Source: an uncultured Lachnospiraceae bacterium
GTDB lineage: Bacteria > Bacillota > Clostridia > Lachnospirales > Lachnospiraceae
DNA: 64,000 nucleotides
Direction of reading: 5' to 3'
NCBI GenBank assembly: GCA_910588215.1
Contig: CAJUQJ010000006.1
Span: 89,345 to 153,344, forward strand
The notes below the pieces were generated by a model. The model was not told the DNA's origin. It did not search any database and worked only from the letters and a program-made list of their open reading frames with translations. Of this stretch, positions 52,557 through 61,515 are shown in pieces. A program made the position numbers and the translations under genes. Positions within the stretch are counted from its first letter, which is position 1; each line of letters starts with the position of its first letter.

Positions 52557-53475
52557 CGGCAATCTCCTTCTCAACAAATACTTTGATGTCCCTTAAAACC
52601 TGCTGCCTGTCTGCAATATATCCGTTTCCGCCGCAAAAGACCGTGTCATAAACCGTCCTGTAATTATATTCTGCAGGCTTTCCCTTCAACTCATTTACAA
52701 ACTTTCTTCCGGTAAGATATTCATAAATTTCAGCTGCGGATACCGGCTCCGTCGCCGGATGCCACAACAAAATCCCTTCCTGCAGCGCTGTCTGTATATC
52801 CTTCCACAAATAAGCCAGATTATAGAATTGATAAACGCTTCTGCTGTCCGTAAAGTGAAGTGCACAAAACCCCAGATTCCGAAATCTGCTCTTTAATTCT
52901 TTCCTGTCCTGATCGGATACCGTTACTTTATAAAATCCGTTAGGCTGCCGGTGATAATACCTGCCGATCTCCGGATCCTTCGCCGCCAGTTCCTCAAATT
53001 TCGTATCCTTCAGCATCGAAGGGATCTCATGAATGAAATCATAGATAAAATTCTTCTTGATATTCCGTCCGAAAAGCCCCGGAAGCCTGATGATCAGCGC
53101 GTCAGGAAACTGTTCCCTCGCCCATGTTTCAAGCAGGTAACGGTTATAACCGTATGCGTGCAGATTCTCCAGATCCACCGCAGAATTTTCATCTACATTG
53201 TCAGGCATCTTAAAGACGTCAATGGTCGATATAAGCACCAGCTTCTTCGGACCGATCTTCCTGATATTGTCTTCGGCCTGTCTGATCAGTTCCAGATCCT
53301 TTTCCGGTGCATTATTTGCAAGATACTTCTCTGCTCTTATCCCCGCATAGACAAGAAGATCCGGATTCGTTCCATATGCCTCCTCAATATTCTTCGAATT
53401 ATAAACGGCGTCAAATTTTCCTTCCGCATAAAGATTACTTCCAACAAATCCCGTATAACCAACCAGTGCTTTCAT
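52543..53475 (-). CDS. NAD(P)-dependent sugar epimerase/reductase-like SDR
   Basis: 310 residues, Rossmann fold at the start (ALVGYTGFVGSNLYAEG), then LVYAGIRAEK, LVLISTIDVFK and the tyrosine motif YGYNRYLLE (YxxxxY/R in place of the usual YxxxK). RLPGLFGRNIKKNF follows, with a C-terminal region of ~100 residues. It is likely an NAD(P)H-linked sugar dehydratase, reductase or epimerase making a nucleotide sugar for this operon. It is not a standard RmlD by sequence, though it could fill that role. 25 bases separate it from the GT2 upstream. Confidence 0.8.
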   Translation of the reverse strand: MKALVGYTGFVGSNLYAEGKFDAVYNSKNIEEAYGTNPDLLVYAGIRAEKYLANNAPEKDLELIRQAEDNIRKIGPKKLVLISTIDVFKMPDNVDENSAVDLENLHAYGYNRYLLETWAREQFPDALIIRLPGLFGRNIKKNFIYDFIHEIPSMLKDTKFEELAAKDPEIGRYYHRQPNGFYKVTVSDQDRKELKSRFRNLGFCALHFTDSRSVYQFYNLAYLWKDIQTALQEGILLWHPATEPVSAAEIYEYLTGRKFVNELKGKPAEYNYRTVYDTVFCGGNGYIADRQQVLRDIKVFVEKEIAGENE

Positions 53476-53500
53476 CCTTTCAATCTTTCCTCCATAATAA

Positions 53501-54442
53501 CTATTTCTTCGTTAATTTCTCTATACTTTCAAAACTGTATTGTTGTCTCTTAAACACAAGTCCCACTATCAGCTGCAGATATTTAATGATCACAGTCAGC
53601 ACGCCAAACAATCCGAAGAAAGCTACTGACAGGAACAGAATCGTTGTAGTCCAGCCTTCGACCGGATGAAAAGAAGTGTAGATGATAATAGAATAGGCAA
53701 CCATAAATATGGACACCAGCATCATCAAAACCGTCATTCCCTTCGAAAACCTATAGCCAACCTCCGTGAAGAGAATCAGAGAATCTACCGCCAAACCAAG
53801 GCGATAGTCCTTCTCCTTCTTATCTGTTCTGACGGCATTGCTCCTCTTCACCTCATATCTGAGCGTGTCTGTTTTCAATCCGCAGTTCGCGTACACCGCC
53901 TTTCTGTAGGGAACCGTTTTGTTCATCGAACTGATCCGGTTAATGACCCTGCGGCTTAAGATCCTGAAACTTTCCGTCCTCATCTTATAGGAAAGTTCGG
54001 TAGAATGGTCAAACACCCAATAAAATATTCTGGATGTTATTTTCTCTCTTCTGTCGGGCGCAGCACTCACAATATCATACCCTTCGAGCATCCTGTTGTA
54101 GATCTCCATGATCTTCGCCGGTTCAAAATCTAAAAACGTATTGTCAAACTCAAAAACAAAATCACCGATAGTCAGATCTGTTCCTGCATTCATTGCCCCT
54201 TCCACTCCATGAAAGTAACTCATGTTTAAGACAGTCACGTTGATACTGCCGGCCGTTTCACTGATCTCTCTGACCACCTGCACACTGTTATCTTCAGAAT
54301 GGTCATTGACGCAGATAATCTCGGCATATTCAAAATTCTCTTCCAGAACCGTCATAACCGTTCTCAGAAATCCGCCTATACGCGCCTCGGCATTATGCAC
54401 ATAAATCACAGCCGACACAAAATTTTTTGCTTTACTCACCAT
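53501..54442 (-). CDS. Membrane GT2 glycosyltransferase with altered metal motif
   Basis: 313 residues. The GT-A fold starts FVSAVIYVHNAEARI, with ICVNDHSEDNS and HGVEGAMNAGTD. The usual DxD position reads FVFEFDNTFLD, so the metal site is altered or shifted. Two C-terminal helices (MTVLMMLVSIFMVAYSIII and LFLSVAFFGLFGVLTVII) anchor it like GtrB/ArnC-type enzymes. The start overlaps the stop of the FAD oxidoreductase gene by 11 bases. Probably makes or uses a polyprenyl-linked sugar; activity unproven. Confidence 0.78.
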   Translation of the reverse strand: MVSKAKNFVSAVIYVHNAEARIGGFLRTVMTVLEENFEYAEIICVNDHSEDNSVQVVREISETAGSINVTVLNMSYFHGVEGAMNAGTDLTIGDFVFEFDNTFLDFEPAKIMEIYNRMLEGYDIVSAAPDRREKITSRIFYWVFDHSTELSYKMRTESFRILSRRVINRISSMNKTVPYRKAVYANCGLKTDTLRYEVKRSNAVRTDKKEKDYRLGLAVDSLILFTEVGYRFSKGMTVLMMLVSIFMVAYSIIIYTSFHPVEGWTTTILFLSVAFFGLFGVLTVIIKYLQLIVGLVFKRQQYSFESIEKLTKK

Positions 54443-55565
54443 CGCTCAATACCTCGTCCAGATCGTAAACGGTATTTATCTTGCCTGACAAAACACCGAC
54501 GAAAGCAGGTTTCTCAGAATATGTCCTGATCACAGTGGGTCTGGAGTCATCTATTTCCGAACTCATGAGGATCGGTTTCATCGAAAACAGAGATTCCCTG
54601 TATACAAATCCATATTCCTCCCGCAGATACTTTCCGGCCAGACTGGCCATATAGGGAAATGCCGTAGCCGGCCTGGCCGGACAATCGTTGCAGTTTCCCA
54701 GTCTTTGTGCCGAACAGTATCCTCCGCTTTCTTTCTGGCATGCAAAGACAGGCAGTCTGTCATAACTAGCAGCATGCGGTGTAAAAGTAACCGAGGTGAG
54801 AGAGTGCAGACCGGTCTTCCCAAATGGCATAATAGAGAAAAACGGCCCGTCCATCACCGTAAAACCGTACTGCCGAAGCTGATCGTTCCCCTCACACAGT
54901 ATAATTTCACACAGTTCATATTTCACTGCAAATTTCTCATACCCGGCTATTGCCAGAATCTGATTTGATCCGGCATAAGAAGCGTTCAGAACAAATCCGG
55001 CCCTGTATACGCCGCCGTCTCTCGTTCTGATTACGTAATGGTCTGCCGCTTTCCCTATTTCTGTAATGTAAGCCCCATATTGTATTTCAAACGAGGAAAA
55101 CTCTGACAGTTTATCAAGATAATATGCCTTCAGGATCATTGCGTCATAAGTAAATTCCCGGGTACGGAAAGCGCCGTCGCACATTCCCTTCCGGAAAAAT
55201 CTTTCAGGGTGCAGTTCCTCACACGGAATGCCTGCCGCCGCACAAAACGCCTTAAACTGTTGTCCGTCAGACCACGAAAACCGGCTGGAAGTGGCGTATA
55301 TCTTATCAAACTCTTTGTTGATGCAGAAAGCAAAATCTTTGTTAAACCGGTCAAAATACCCTGCCGACTTCATTGCGGTAGACATGGACCTCGGATAGTG
55401 ATACCCTTGATGTACCCTTGCCTGATTGATATAAGTCGCTCTTCCGAATGCTGCCTGGTCACACTCAAGCACCAGCACATGCTGCCCCCTTTGACAGCAG
55501 AAAAGAGCGGCGTACAGCCCGTAGATCCCTGCACCTATGATAATTCTGTCATAATGTCCTGTCAC
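54432..55565 (-). CDS. FAD-dependent oxidoreductase (DAO/glycine oxidase-like)
   Basis: About 377 residues. The FAD site HYDRIIIGAGIYGLYAA lies at the start, and YINQARVHQGYHYPRS follows, resembling the DAO group. A cysteine cluster (GYCSAQRLGNCNDC) near 290 could bind metal or structure a lid. The C-terminal VGVLSGKINTVYDLD completes the flavin fold. The frame runs upstream to 55646, but GAGG lies eight bases before the GTG at 55565, and a promoter at 55654-55682 would leave the longer start leaderless, so the GTG is preferred. First gene of a tightly overlapping seven-gene module; it may oxidise a sugar or amine precursor. Substrate unknown. Confidence 0.78.
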   Translation of the reverse strand: MTGHYDRIIIGAGIYGLYAALFCCQRGQHVLVLECDQAAFGRATYINQARVHQGYHYPRSMSTAMKSAGYFDRFNKDFAFCINKEFDKIYATSSRFSWSDGQQFKAFCAAAGIPCEELHPERFFRKGMCDGAFRTREFTYDAMILKAYYLDKLSEFSSFEIQYGAYITEIGKAADHYVIRTRDGGVYRAGFVLNASYAGSNQILAIAGYEKFAVKYELCEIILCEGNDQLRQYGFTVMDGPFFSIMPFGKTGLHSLTSVTFTPHAASYDRLPVFACQKESGGYCSAQRLGNCNDCPARPATAFPYMASLAGKYLREEYGFVYRESLFSMKPILMSSEIDDSRPTVIRTYSEKPAFVGVLSGKINTVYDLDEVLSDGE

Positions 55566-55653
55566 CCGTCCAACCTCTTCACGATCTCTTTCCCAAACAG
55601 TGCCCGCATGAACCGTCCACCCTGCTTTCACTGTACCAAATATCATAGCCGAT

Positions 55654-55682
55654 ATACTTTACTAATATTAATATATTGTCAA
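55654..55682 (-). promoter_or_regulatory. Promoter candidate for the FAD oxidoreductase operon
   Basis: Minus strand: perfect -35 TTGACA, 17 bases, AAGTAT (weak -10). It lies back to back with a promoter for the plus-strand MBOAT gene. Confidence 0.5.
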
Positions 55683-55704
55683 ATATAATTCAAGCAAAAC
55701 ACAA

Positions 55705-55733
55705 TTGCATAATCCGTGAAATTGCAGTAGAAT
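55705..55733 (+). promoter_or_regulatory. Sigma-A-type promoter for MBOAT/SGNH pair
   Basis: TTGCAT, 17 bases, TAGAAT, giving a leader of about 56 bases before the ATG at 55796. Confidence 0.55.
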
Positions 55734-55795
55734 ATATAAGTTAAAAGGGACGTGCGGTCTTTTGTCATCCGCATTACACAATCTGGAGGTTAATA

Positions 55796-57241
55796 ATGTT
55801 ATTTAATTCCGTGCAATTTGCCATATTCTTACCGATCGTATTTATTCTGTATTACCTGGTTCCGCACAGATACCGCTGGGTATTCCTGCTGATCGCCAGC
55901 TATGCTTTCTACATGAATCTGCACCCGGGTTACGGGCTGCTGCTTCTCTTCACGACCGTACTCACCTACACTCTGGCTATCAGATTGGAAACAGCTCCCT
56001 CCTTCTCCAGAAGAAAACTCTGCCTTTTTGGCGGTGTTCTTCCGCTGGTAATGATACTGGTCCTCTATAAGACATGCAATCCTCTGGTTGCCCGGCTTAA
56101 CGAAATGATCGCTGCCGGAAAGCTTTCCCTGCAGCCGCTGACGCTTTCCCTTATTCTTCCGGCCGGCGTTTCCTTCTATTTCTTCCAGTCCATGGGGTAT
56201 CTGATCGACGTATACCGCGGCAAGAGCAAGGCGGAGCATCACTTTGGTTACTATGCATTGTTTGTATCCTTTTTCCCGCAGCTTCTGGCCGGTCCCATCG
56301 GCAGGGCGGACAGCCTTCTGCCCCAATATAAGAAGGAGCGTCCTTTTGTCTACGACAATGTTACCTACGGTCTGAAGCTGATGGTCTGGGGGTATTTCAA
56401 GAAGCTGGTCATCGCCGATGTCTTTGCTTCTACCGTCAATGATGTTTATAATAATGCCCAGTCTTATGTCGGACTTGCCTTCATCATTGCCACTCTCATG
56501 TTCGCCATCGAAATATATTGTGATTTCTCAGGATATTCAGATATCGCCATCGGCTGTGCCCGATTATTTGGCATCGATCTGATGACAAACTTCAAAAGTC
56601 CCTACTTTTCTTTCTCGATCAGAGAATTCTGGAGCCGCTGGCATATATCTCTCTCCACATGGTTCCGGGATTATGTTTACATTCCGCTTGGAGGCAACAG
56701 AGTCGCAAAATGGCGACACTGCCTGAATCTGCTCATCACCTTTCTGGTCAGCGGTTTCTGGCATGGCAGCAGCCTGACCTTTATTGTCTGGGGTGGTATT
56801 CACGGTCTGCTGCAGGTGATCGAGACCCTGCTCTTCCCCAAGAAGAGAAAAGGCGTAGAGATCAAACGGCGCAAACACTGGTGGCAGCTTCCGATTACCT
56901 TCCTCTTGCTATGCTTTACCTGGATCTTCTTCCGTGCAAACAGTATGGAGGACGCAGTCTGGATCCTCTCCCGGCTGTTCTGGGATATCGAACGGCCGCT
57001 CAATTATCTGCAGACAGGAATTGTATGTCTGGGTATTACGCCGATCGCCGCTATCGGCATGGGATTGTCCGTACTTGTACTTGCCATCTATGATCTGGCA
57101 TCTCTGAAAGGAGACGTGATCGCCGGCTTCTCTAAGCAGAAGTTCTTCATCCGGTGGCCGGTATATGTACTGTTTTTGGTAATAATCGCCTTATTTTCAC
57201 CGAAAGGTGTGGCAAATGAATTTATCTATCTCCGATTTTAA
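55796..57241 (+). CDS. MBOAT-family membrane O-acyltransferase
   Basis: 481 residues. MLFNSVQFAIFLPIVFILYYL opens an AlgI/DltB-type protein; ALFVSFFPQLLAGPIG, YCDFSGYSDIAIG, FWSRWHISLSTWFRD, YIPLGGNR and the conserved histidine in FWHGSSLTFIVWGG follow. It should acylate an extracellular glycan with its SGNH partner 24 bases downstream. GGAGG lies six bases before the ATG. This is the clearest MBOAT/SGNH operon of the window. Confidence 0.95.
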   Translation: MLFNSVQFAIFLPIVFILYYLVPHRYRWVFLLIASYAFYMNLHPGYGLLLLFTTVLTYTLAIRLETAPSFSRRKLCLFGGVLPLVMILVLYKTCNPLVARLNEMIAAGKLSLQPLTLSLILPAGVSFYFFQSMGYLIDVYRGKSKAEHHFGYYALFVSFFPQLLAGPIGRADSLLPQYKKERPFVYDNVTYGLKLMVWGYFKKLVIADVFASTVNDVYNNAQSYVGLAFIIATLMFAIEIYCDFSGYSDIAIGCARLFGIDLMTNFKSPYFSFSIREFWSRWHISLSTWFRDYVYIPLGGNRVAKWRHCLNLLITFLVSGFWHGSSLTFIVWGGIHGLLQVIETLLFPKKRKGVEIKRRKHWWQLPITFLLLCFTWIFFRANSMEDAVWILSRLFWDIERPLNYLQTGIVCLGITPIAAIGMGLSVLVLAIYDLASLKGDVIAGFSKQKFFIRWPVYVLFLVIIALFSPKGVANEFIYLRF

Positions 57242-57265
57242 CAGAAAGGAAAAGGCATATCTATC

Positions 57266-58225
57266 ATGAAAAAGAAATTTGACGTTATACGTTTTGTTTT
57301 GAAGTGCATCCTGATCCCGGCGGCTGCCGTTTTTGTGATCGCATTGATCAATAAGCCCTACAAGAAGATCGACGAACAAAAATATCTGGATATCGCCAGA
57401 TTTGGCCTGGTGGGAACATCTTTCTGTGAGATCCACATCGGCAATCTGGGCAGTTCTCATGGCGCCTACGATTTCGATTACCAGGAGATCATGGACACAA
57501 GAGGATTGATCTGCTTCAATTTTGCCAATCCCAGTCAAAGCTTCGATTATGACTATGCTATCCTCCAGGAAAAGGGACAATATATGGAGACCAACAGCGT
57601 GCTTTTGATTCCCGTCTCCTACTTCTCCTTTAACAACGAAGTGGTCAACGCCGCGGAAGCAGAGGCCATGAGCCTGCGCTATTATCACTTCTTATCCCCG
57701 GAGAACATACCGAATTATGATCCATATATTGATCTCATTGCCAATAGACTTCCCGTCCTGTCTGCCGGCGAAGATATCTTGAAGCTGTTCCCCAATATCA
57801 ATCCGGCGCTGATCGCCCACGCGTCAAACGACGGCATAGATATGGAAGAGTTCACCAGAAGAGCACAAGAACGTTACAGCAGACATTTTGATAACAAAGA
57901 AGAATATTTTCTGCCGGAGCGCATCGAGGAATTGTATGATATCATTGCGTACTGCTATGACCACGATATCACACCGGTCCTGATCACGACACCGTTTTCC
58001 GAATACTACATGAACCTTATCTCGGAAGATTTCCTGCAGGAATTTAATGAAACGGTGACGACAATAGCCTCCGAGACCGGTACCAACTACTATGACTATT
58101 CCTGTGACAGCAGGTTTCGGGGGAGTCTGCAGTATTTCTCTGATTCCGATCATCTGAATGAAGAGGGCGCAGCCTACTTTACAAGTATTATCTGGAAGGA
58201 AATCGATGAATTCAGGCGCTTCTAG
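57266..58225 (+). CDS. SGNH/DltD-like partner of MBOAT
   Basis: 319 residues with one N-terminal helix (FVLKCILIPAAAVFVIALI) and an exterior domain. The serine motif is NLGSSHGAYDF near residue 67; the Asp-His end is YFSDSDHLNEEGAAYF. VLLIPVSYFSFNNE sits between. Such proteins receive the acyl group from MBOAT and pass it to the surface polymer. AGAAAGGA lies before the ATG. Its stop codon TAG is the first base triplet of an inverted repeat that separates it from the convergent deacetylase gene. Confidence 0.82.
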   Translation: MKKKFDVIRFVLKCILIPAAAVFVIALINKPYKKIDEQKYLDIARFGLVGTSFCEIHIGNLGSSHGAYDFDYQEIMDTRGLICFNFANPSQSFDYDYAILQEKGQYMETNSVLLIPVSYFSFNNEVVNAAEAEAMSLRYYHFLSPENIPNYDPYIDLIANRLPVLSAGEDILKLFPNINPALIAHASNDGIDMEEFTRRAQERYSRHFDNKEEYFLPERIEELYDIIAYCYDHDITPVLITTPFSEYYMNLISEDFLQEFNETVTTIASETGTNYYDYSCDSRFRGSLQYFSDSDHLNEEGAAYFTSIIWKEIDEFRRF

Positions 58226-58386
58226 TACTCCGTACTTGAAGTTCCTGTGCAAATTTTCGAGGATATTTTTTCGAGTGTACAAGTTCAGAAACGGAGGCGT
58301 AGCGGGCTACGTTGAGTATTCTGGGCTTGTGCAATCGGGAAAATAGACCGAAATATTTGCACAAGGGTTTTCAGTACGGAGTACTA
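58223..58386. repeat. Palindromic element, family F
   Basis: About 164 bases with ends TAGTACTCCGTACTTGAA and TTCAGTACGGAGTACTA, inner arms GTGCAAAT/ATTTGCAC and a small GCGTAG/CTACG core. A third, partial left end (AGTATTCCGTACCTGAAGC) follows directly at 58386-58404. It overlaps the SGNH stop codon and could also end transcription from both sides. Confidence 0.75.
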
Positions 58387-58415
58387 GTATTCCGTACCTG
58401 AAGCTCCTGACATAT

Positions 58416-59369
58416 TTATATGGAACCAAATTGACGAATCAGTTCCCTGATACGTCCCAGAGCTTCCATCTCAACATGACGATCCGGCCGCAGATAGAAA
58501 TCCGCAGCAGCACTTCTTCCAATCTCTTCCGTCACTTCCTCCGGTAAAGTAAGACCGGGATGGAACAAGATCTCCAGCGTCCGGCCGTCTTTCCTGGCTT
58601 TCGCTGCTATGGCAGGATACAGCGTCTTTATCCTGTCATAGTCCATATGGCCGCTCATGATCAGCCCCCAAAGATACATCTGCTCTCTGTCATGAATCCT
58701 TGTATAGCGCTCTACCTTATGTGAATACAGCGCCAGCAGCCTATTCTTTACAAAATTGACTGCTCTGTATGTCTTCCACAGATCGATCCTTATAACAAAT
58801 TTCCACAGAATCTCTCTCGAATTCCGGATATATTCCACTGCATACCCTTCCTCCTCGATCACTTCGGTCAAAGCATCCCACACGATAGGAATCATATGAG
58901 CATGTTGGTGAGAATCAATCCGCATCCCTCTCTGCCTGTTGGGAACCCCTGCTTCCTTTGCTGTCTCAACGGCACGGTCTATGACCGCATTCACCTCCTT
59001 AAGCTGCTCCCTGATCTCCAGTTTAAGCTGGGTTTTCACGGTTCTTTTCTTCCACGGCATGTAGGACAGAAGAAACAACTTTCCCCAGGACAATCCCATG
59101 ACTGTCTCTTCCCGGCCGACAAGAACCGGCGCTTTCTCTTTACCAGCAAGACACCGCCCTTCTACGAAGTCCAAGTGGACAGACATTTTGGGCAGAAAGG
59201 GCAATTCCGGAATCTTCTGATACAGTAATTCCATACATTCCTCAAAGCATGACATATTCGGCACGATACTGATACTGTCCAACAGCCCCTTCTCCATGCA
59301 GGCAAGCATATCTCTGGATGTATTGGGTGTCAGCGCATAGTCATCCGCATGTATATCAATGTTATCCAT
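58416..59369 (-). CDS. ChbG/YdjC-family carbohydrate deacetylase
   Basis: 317 residues. The N-terminal metal motif is IHADDYALTP; MSVHLDFVEG is the second site and RIDSHQHAHMIPI the third, with the histidines expected for a metal-dependent deacetylase of this group. The C-terminal half has YSHKVERYTRIHDREQM and EILFHPGLTLPEE. It probably removes an N-acetyl group from a sugar intermediate or small oligosaccharide of the operon. Last gene of the GT8-ugd operon, about 100 bases after the GtrB-like gene. Confidence 0.85.
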   Translation of the reverse strand: MDNIDIHADDYALTPNTSRDMLACMEKGLLDSISIVPNMSCFEECMELLYQKIPELPFLPKMSVHLDFVEGRCLAGKEKAPVLVGREETVMGLSWGKLFLLSYMPWKKRTVKTQLKLEIREQLKEVNAVIDRAVETAKEAGVPNRQRGMRIDSHQHAHMIPIVWDALTEVIEEEGYAVEYIRNSREILWKFVIRIDLWKTYRAVNFVKNRLLALYSHKVERYTRIHDREQMYLWGLIMSGHMDYDRIKTLYPAIAAKARKDGRTLEILFHPGLTLPEEVTEEIGRSAAADFYLRPDRHVEMEALGRIRELIRQFGSI

Positions 59370-59469
59370 TCTTCATTATCCTCTCCATTCTGAAGCGCCT
59401 TACGCTGGGACATGGGTAAAATTTCAGATTCTGCTCTGCAGTCAATGCTTCAGTTTGTTGAACAACACA

Positions 59470-60501
59470 TCATCGTGATGTTTCACGCTTCTCCTGCTTC
59501 ACGGCATCTTCCGCCAGATCCTCAGTCTCTTTCCATACAAATGTATCCACGATATATCTGGGTCTGTGTTTCGTCTCCATATAGATCTTACCGATATATT
59601 CCCCGATGATCCCCAGCGAAAGAAGCGTAATCCCTCCGATCAGCAGAGAAACCGTCAGCGTTGTGGTGTAGCCCGGCACATTATTCCCCCTGGTCCAGTC
59701 CACCAGGTTAATGACCAGCATAACACAGCTGAACAGACAGACAAGCATGCCTAGAACGCTGATCATCCGCAGGGGTCTGGTACTCATGGACGTGATACCG
59801 TCCATCGCCAGAGTAAGCATTTTACTTATTGTGTATTTAGAATGTCCTGCTTCCCTGGCTTTCACATCGAAATACACCACATCCGACGGAAATCCCATGG
59901 TCGGGATCAACCCCCGGAGAAACAGGTTCGTCTCCTCATATTGCGACAGCGCATCCAGCGCTTTCTTAGACATCAGACGGTAATCCGCATGATTGGTTAT
60001 CACTCTGCTGCCAAGAAGATGCATCAGATTATAGTACAACGTCGCGCTACCCTTCTTAAAGATACCATCGGAATGCCTGTCATTGCGCACGCCATATACT
60101 ACTTCGCTGCCCGCCATATAACTGTCCAGGAACCTGTCTAACGCCTCAATATCCTGCTGCAGGTCTGCGTCAACTGTCACCACGGCATCGGCATACTGTT
60201 TCGCGGTCATCATCCCTGCCAGGATCGCGCTCTGATGCCCGTAGTTACCGGCCAGGCTGATCACGGAGAACAAGGCGTCCCTGGCGGCGGCCGCGTGCAG
60301 CAGCTGCAGCGTGCGGTCCTTACTGCCGTCATTGACGAACATGACCTTACTGCCCCCGGCAATGCGTCCTGCCTGCTGCAGCCGGCGTATCTTATCTCCC
60401 AGCACCCTGGCGGATTTCTCTATGATCTCTTCTTCATTGTAGCAGGGAACTACCAGATATAGCACCGGTATGGCTCTCTCTGCCTTACTGCTTTTGTCCA
60501 T
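59470..60501 (-). CDS. GtrB/ArnC-like polyprenyl-phosphate glycosyltransferase
   Basis: 343 residues. The GT2 domain has YLVVPCYNEEEII, FVNDGSKDRT and VTVDADLQQDIE (DxD), then RNDRHSDGIFKKG and HADYRLMSKKA. Two C-terminal helices (MISVLGMLVCLFSCVMLVI and LTVSLLIGGITLLSLGII) and GEYIGKIYMETKHRPRYIV are the typical end. It makes a polyprenyl-phosphate sugar, probably glucose or a related one, for exterior glycosylation; GtrA is encoded at 39337. AAGGAAA lies upstream of the ATG. Sugar not known. Confidence 0.92.
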   Translation of the reverse strand: MDKSSKAERAIPVLYLVVPCYNEEEIIEKSARVLGDKIRRLQQAGRIAGGSKVMFVNDGSKDRTLQLLHAAAARDALFSVISLAGNYGHQSAILAGMMTAKQYADAVVTVDADLQQDIEALDRFLDSYMAGSEVVYGVRNDRHSDGIFKKGSATLYYNLMHLLGSRVITNHADYRLMSKKALDALSQYEETNLFLRGLIPTMGFPSDVVYFDVKAREAGHSKYTISKMLTLAMDGITSMSTRPLRMISVLGMLVCLFSCVMLVINLVDWTRGNNVPGYTTTLTVSLLIGGITLLSLGIIGEYIGKIYMETKHRPRYIVDTFVWKETEDLAEDAVKQEKRETSR

Positions 60502-60519
60502 AAGCTGCCGTTTCCTTCT

Positions 60520-61515
60520 TTAAATATGATAGTATTCACGATACCACGCCACGAATCTGCCAAGCCCCTCCTCTATGGAAGTGTCCGGTTTAAAGTCATA
60601 ATCCCGCATCAAATCCGTGACATCCGCATAAGTCTGATACACATCGCCCGGCTGCATCGGCAGATACTCCTTCACCGCCGTCTTACCCAGACATTTCTCC
60701 AGAGCCTCTATATAATCCATCAGCTTCTCCGGTTTATGATTGCCGATATTGTACAGTTTATATCGAACGCCCTTCTCATTTTGTTCTGGCGGATTACAGA
60801 GAATATTCTCCACCCCTCTGACAATATCGTCAATGTAGGTAAAGTCCCTGTACATATCCCCATTGTTATAGATCTGGATCGGCTGTCCCGCCAGAATCTT
60901 CTGCGTAAACTTGTAATACGCCATATCCGGCCTTCCAAAAGGCCCGTATACCGTAAAAAATCTCAGTCCGGTCACCGGAATACGATATAGCTTACTATAG
61001 GCATGCGCCAGCAGCTCATTGGATTTCTTCGTTGCCGCATACAGGCTCACCGGTTCATCCACCTTGTCCTGCGTCGAAAATGGGGTCTTCTCATTCCCGC
61101 CATACACCGAACTGGAAGAGGCATACACCAGATGCTCCACCGGAAAATATCGGCATCCCTCCAGTACATGGAAAAATCCCATCATATTGGAGCGCATATA
61201 GGCGTCCGGATTGTCTATACTGTAACGCACACCGGCCTGCGCTCCCAGATTGACCACCACCTGGGGCGCATATTCTTGGAACAGGCGGAATACATCCCCT
61301 TTATCACCCAGATCCCCCTTGATAAAAGTATAGTTCTCATATTCTCTCAGAATAGCCAGCCGGTCTTCTTTCAACCTGACATCATAATATTCATTCATAT
61401 TATCGAAGCCAATGACCCGCGCTCCCTTCTCCAGAAGGCTTTTAGACAGATGGAATCCGATAAATCCGGCGCCGCCTGTCACTAAATAAGTTTTATTATT
61501 GTCTAATAGATTCAT
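60520..61515 (-). CDS. NAD-dependent UDP-glucuronate 4-epimerase-like
   Basis: 331 residues. TGGAGFIGFHLSKSLLEKG is the NAD site; GFDNMNEYYDVRLKEDRL, SSSSVYGGN and the YAATKKSNE tyrosine-lysine pair follow. RFFTVYGPFGRPDMAYYKF and DFTYIDDIV are typical of UDP-glucuronate 4-epimerases. With the UDP-glucose dehydrogenase gene just upstream it would make UDP-galacturonate from UDP-glucuronate. GGAG is six bases before the ATG at 61515, while the ATG 12 bases upstream overlaps it. Confidence 0.9.
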   Translation of the reverse strand: MNLLDNNKTYLVTGGAGFIGFHLSKSLLEKGARVIGFDNMNEYYDVRLKEDRLAILREYENYTFIKGDLGDKGDVFRLFQEYAPQVVVNLGAQAGVRYSIDNPDAYMRSNMMGFFHVLEGCRYFPVEHLVYASSSSVYGGNEKTPFSTQDKVDEPVSLYAATKKSNELLAHAYSKLYRIPVTGLRFFTVYGPFGRPDMAYYKFTQKILAGQPIQIYNNGDMYRDFTYIDDIVRGVENILCNPPEQNEKGVRYKLYNIGNHKPEKLMDYIEALEKCLGKTAVKEYLPMQPGDVYQTYADVTDLMRDYDFKPDTSIEEGLGRFVAWYREYYHI

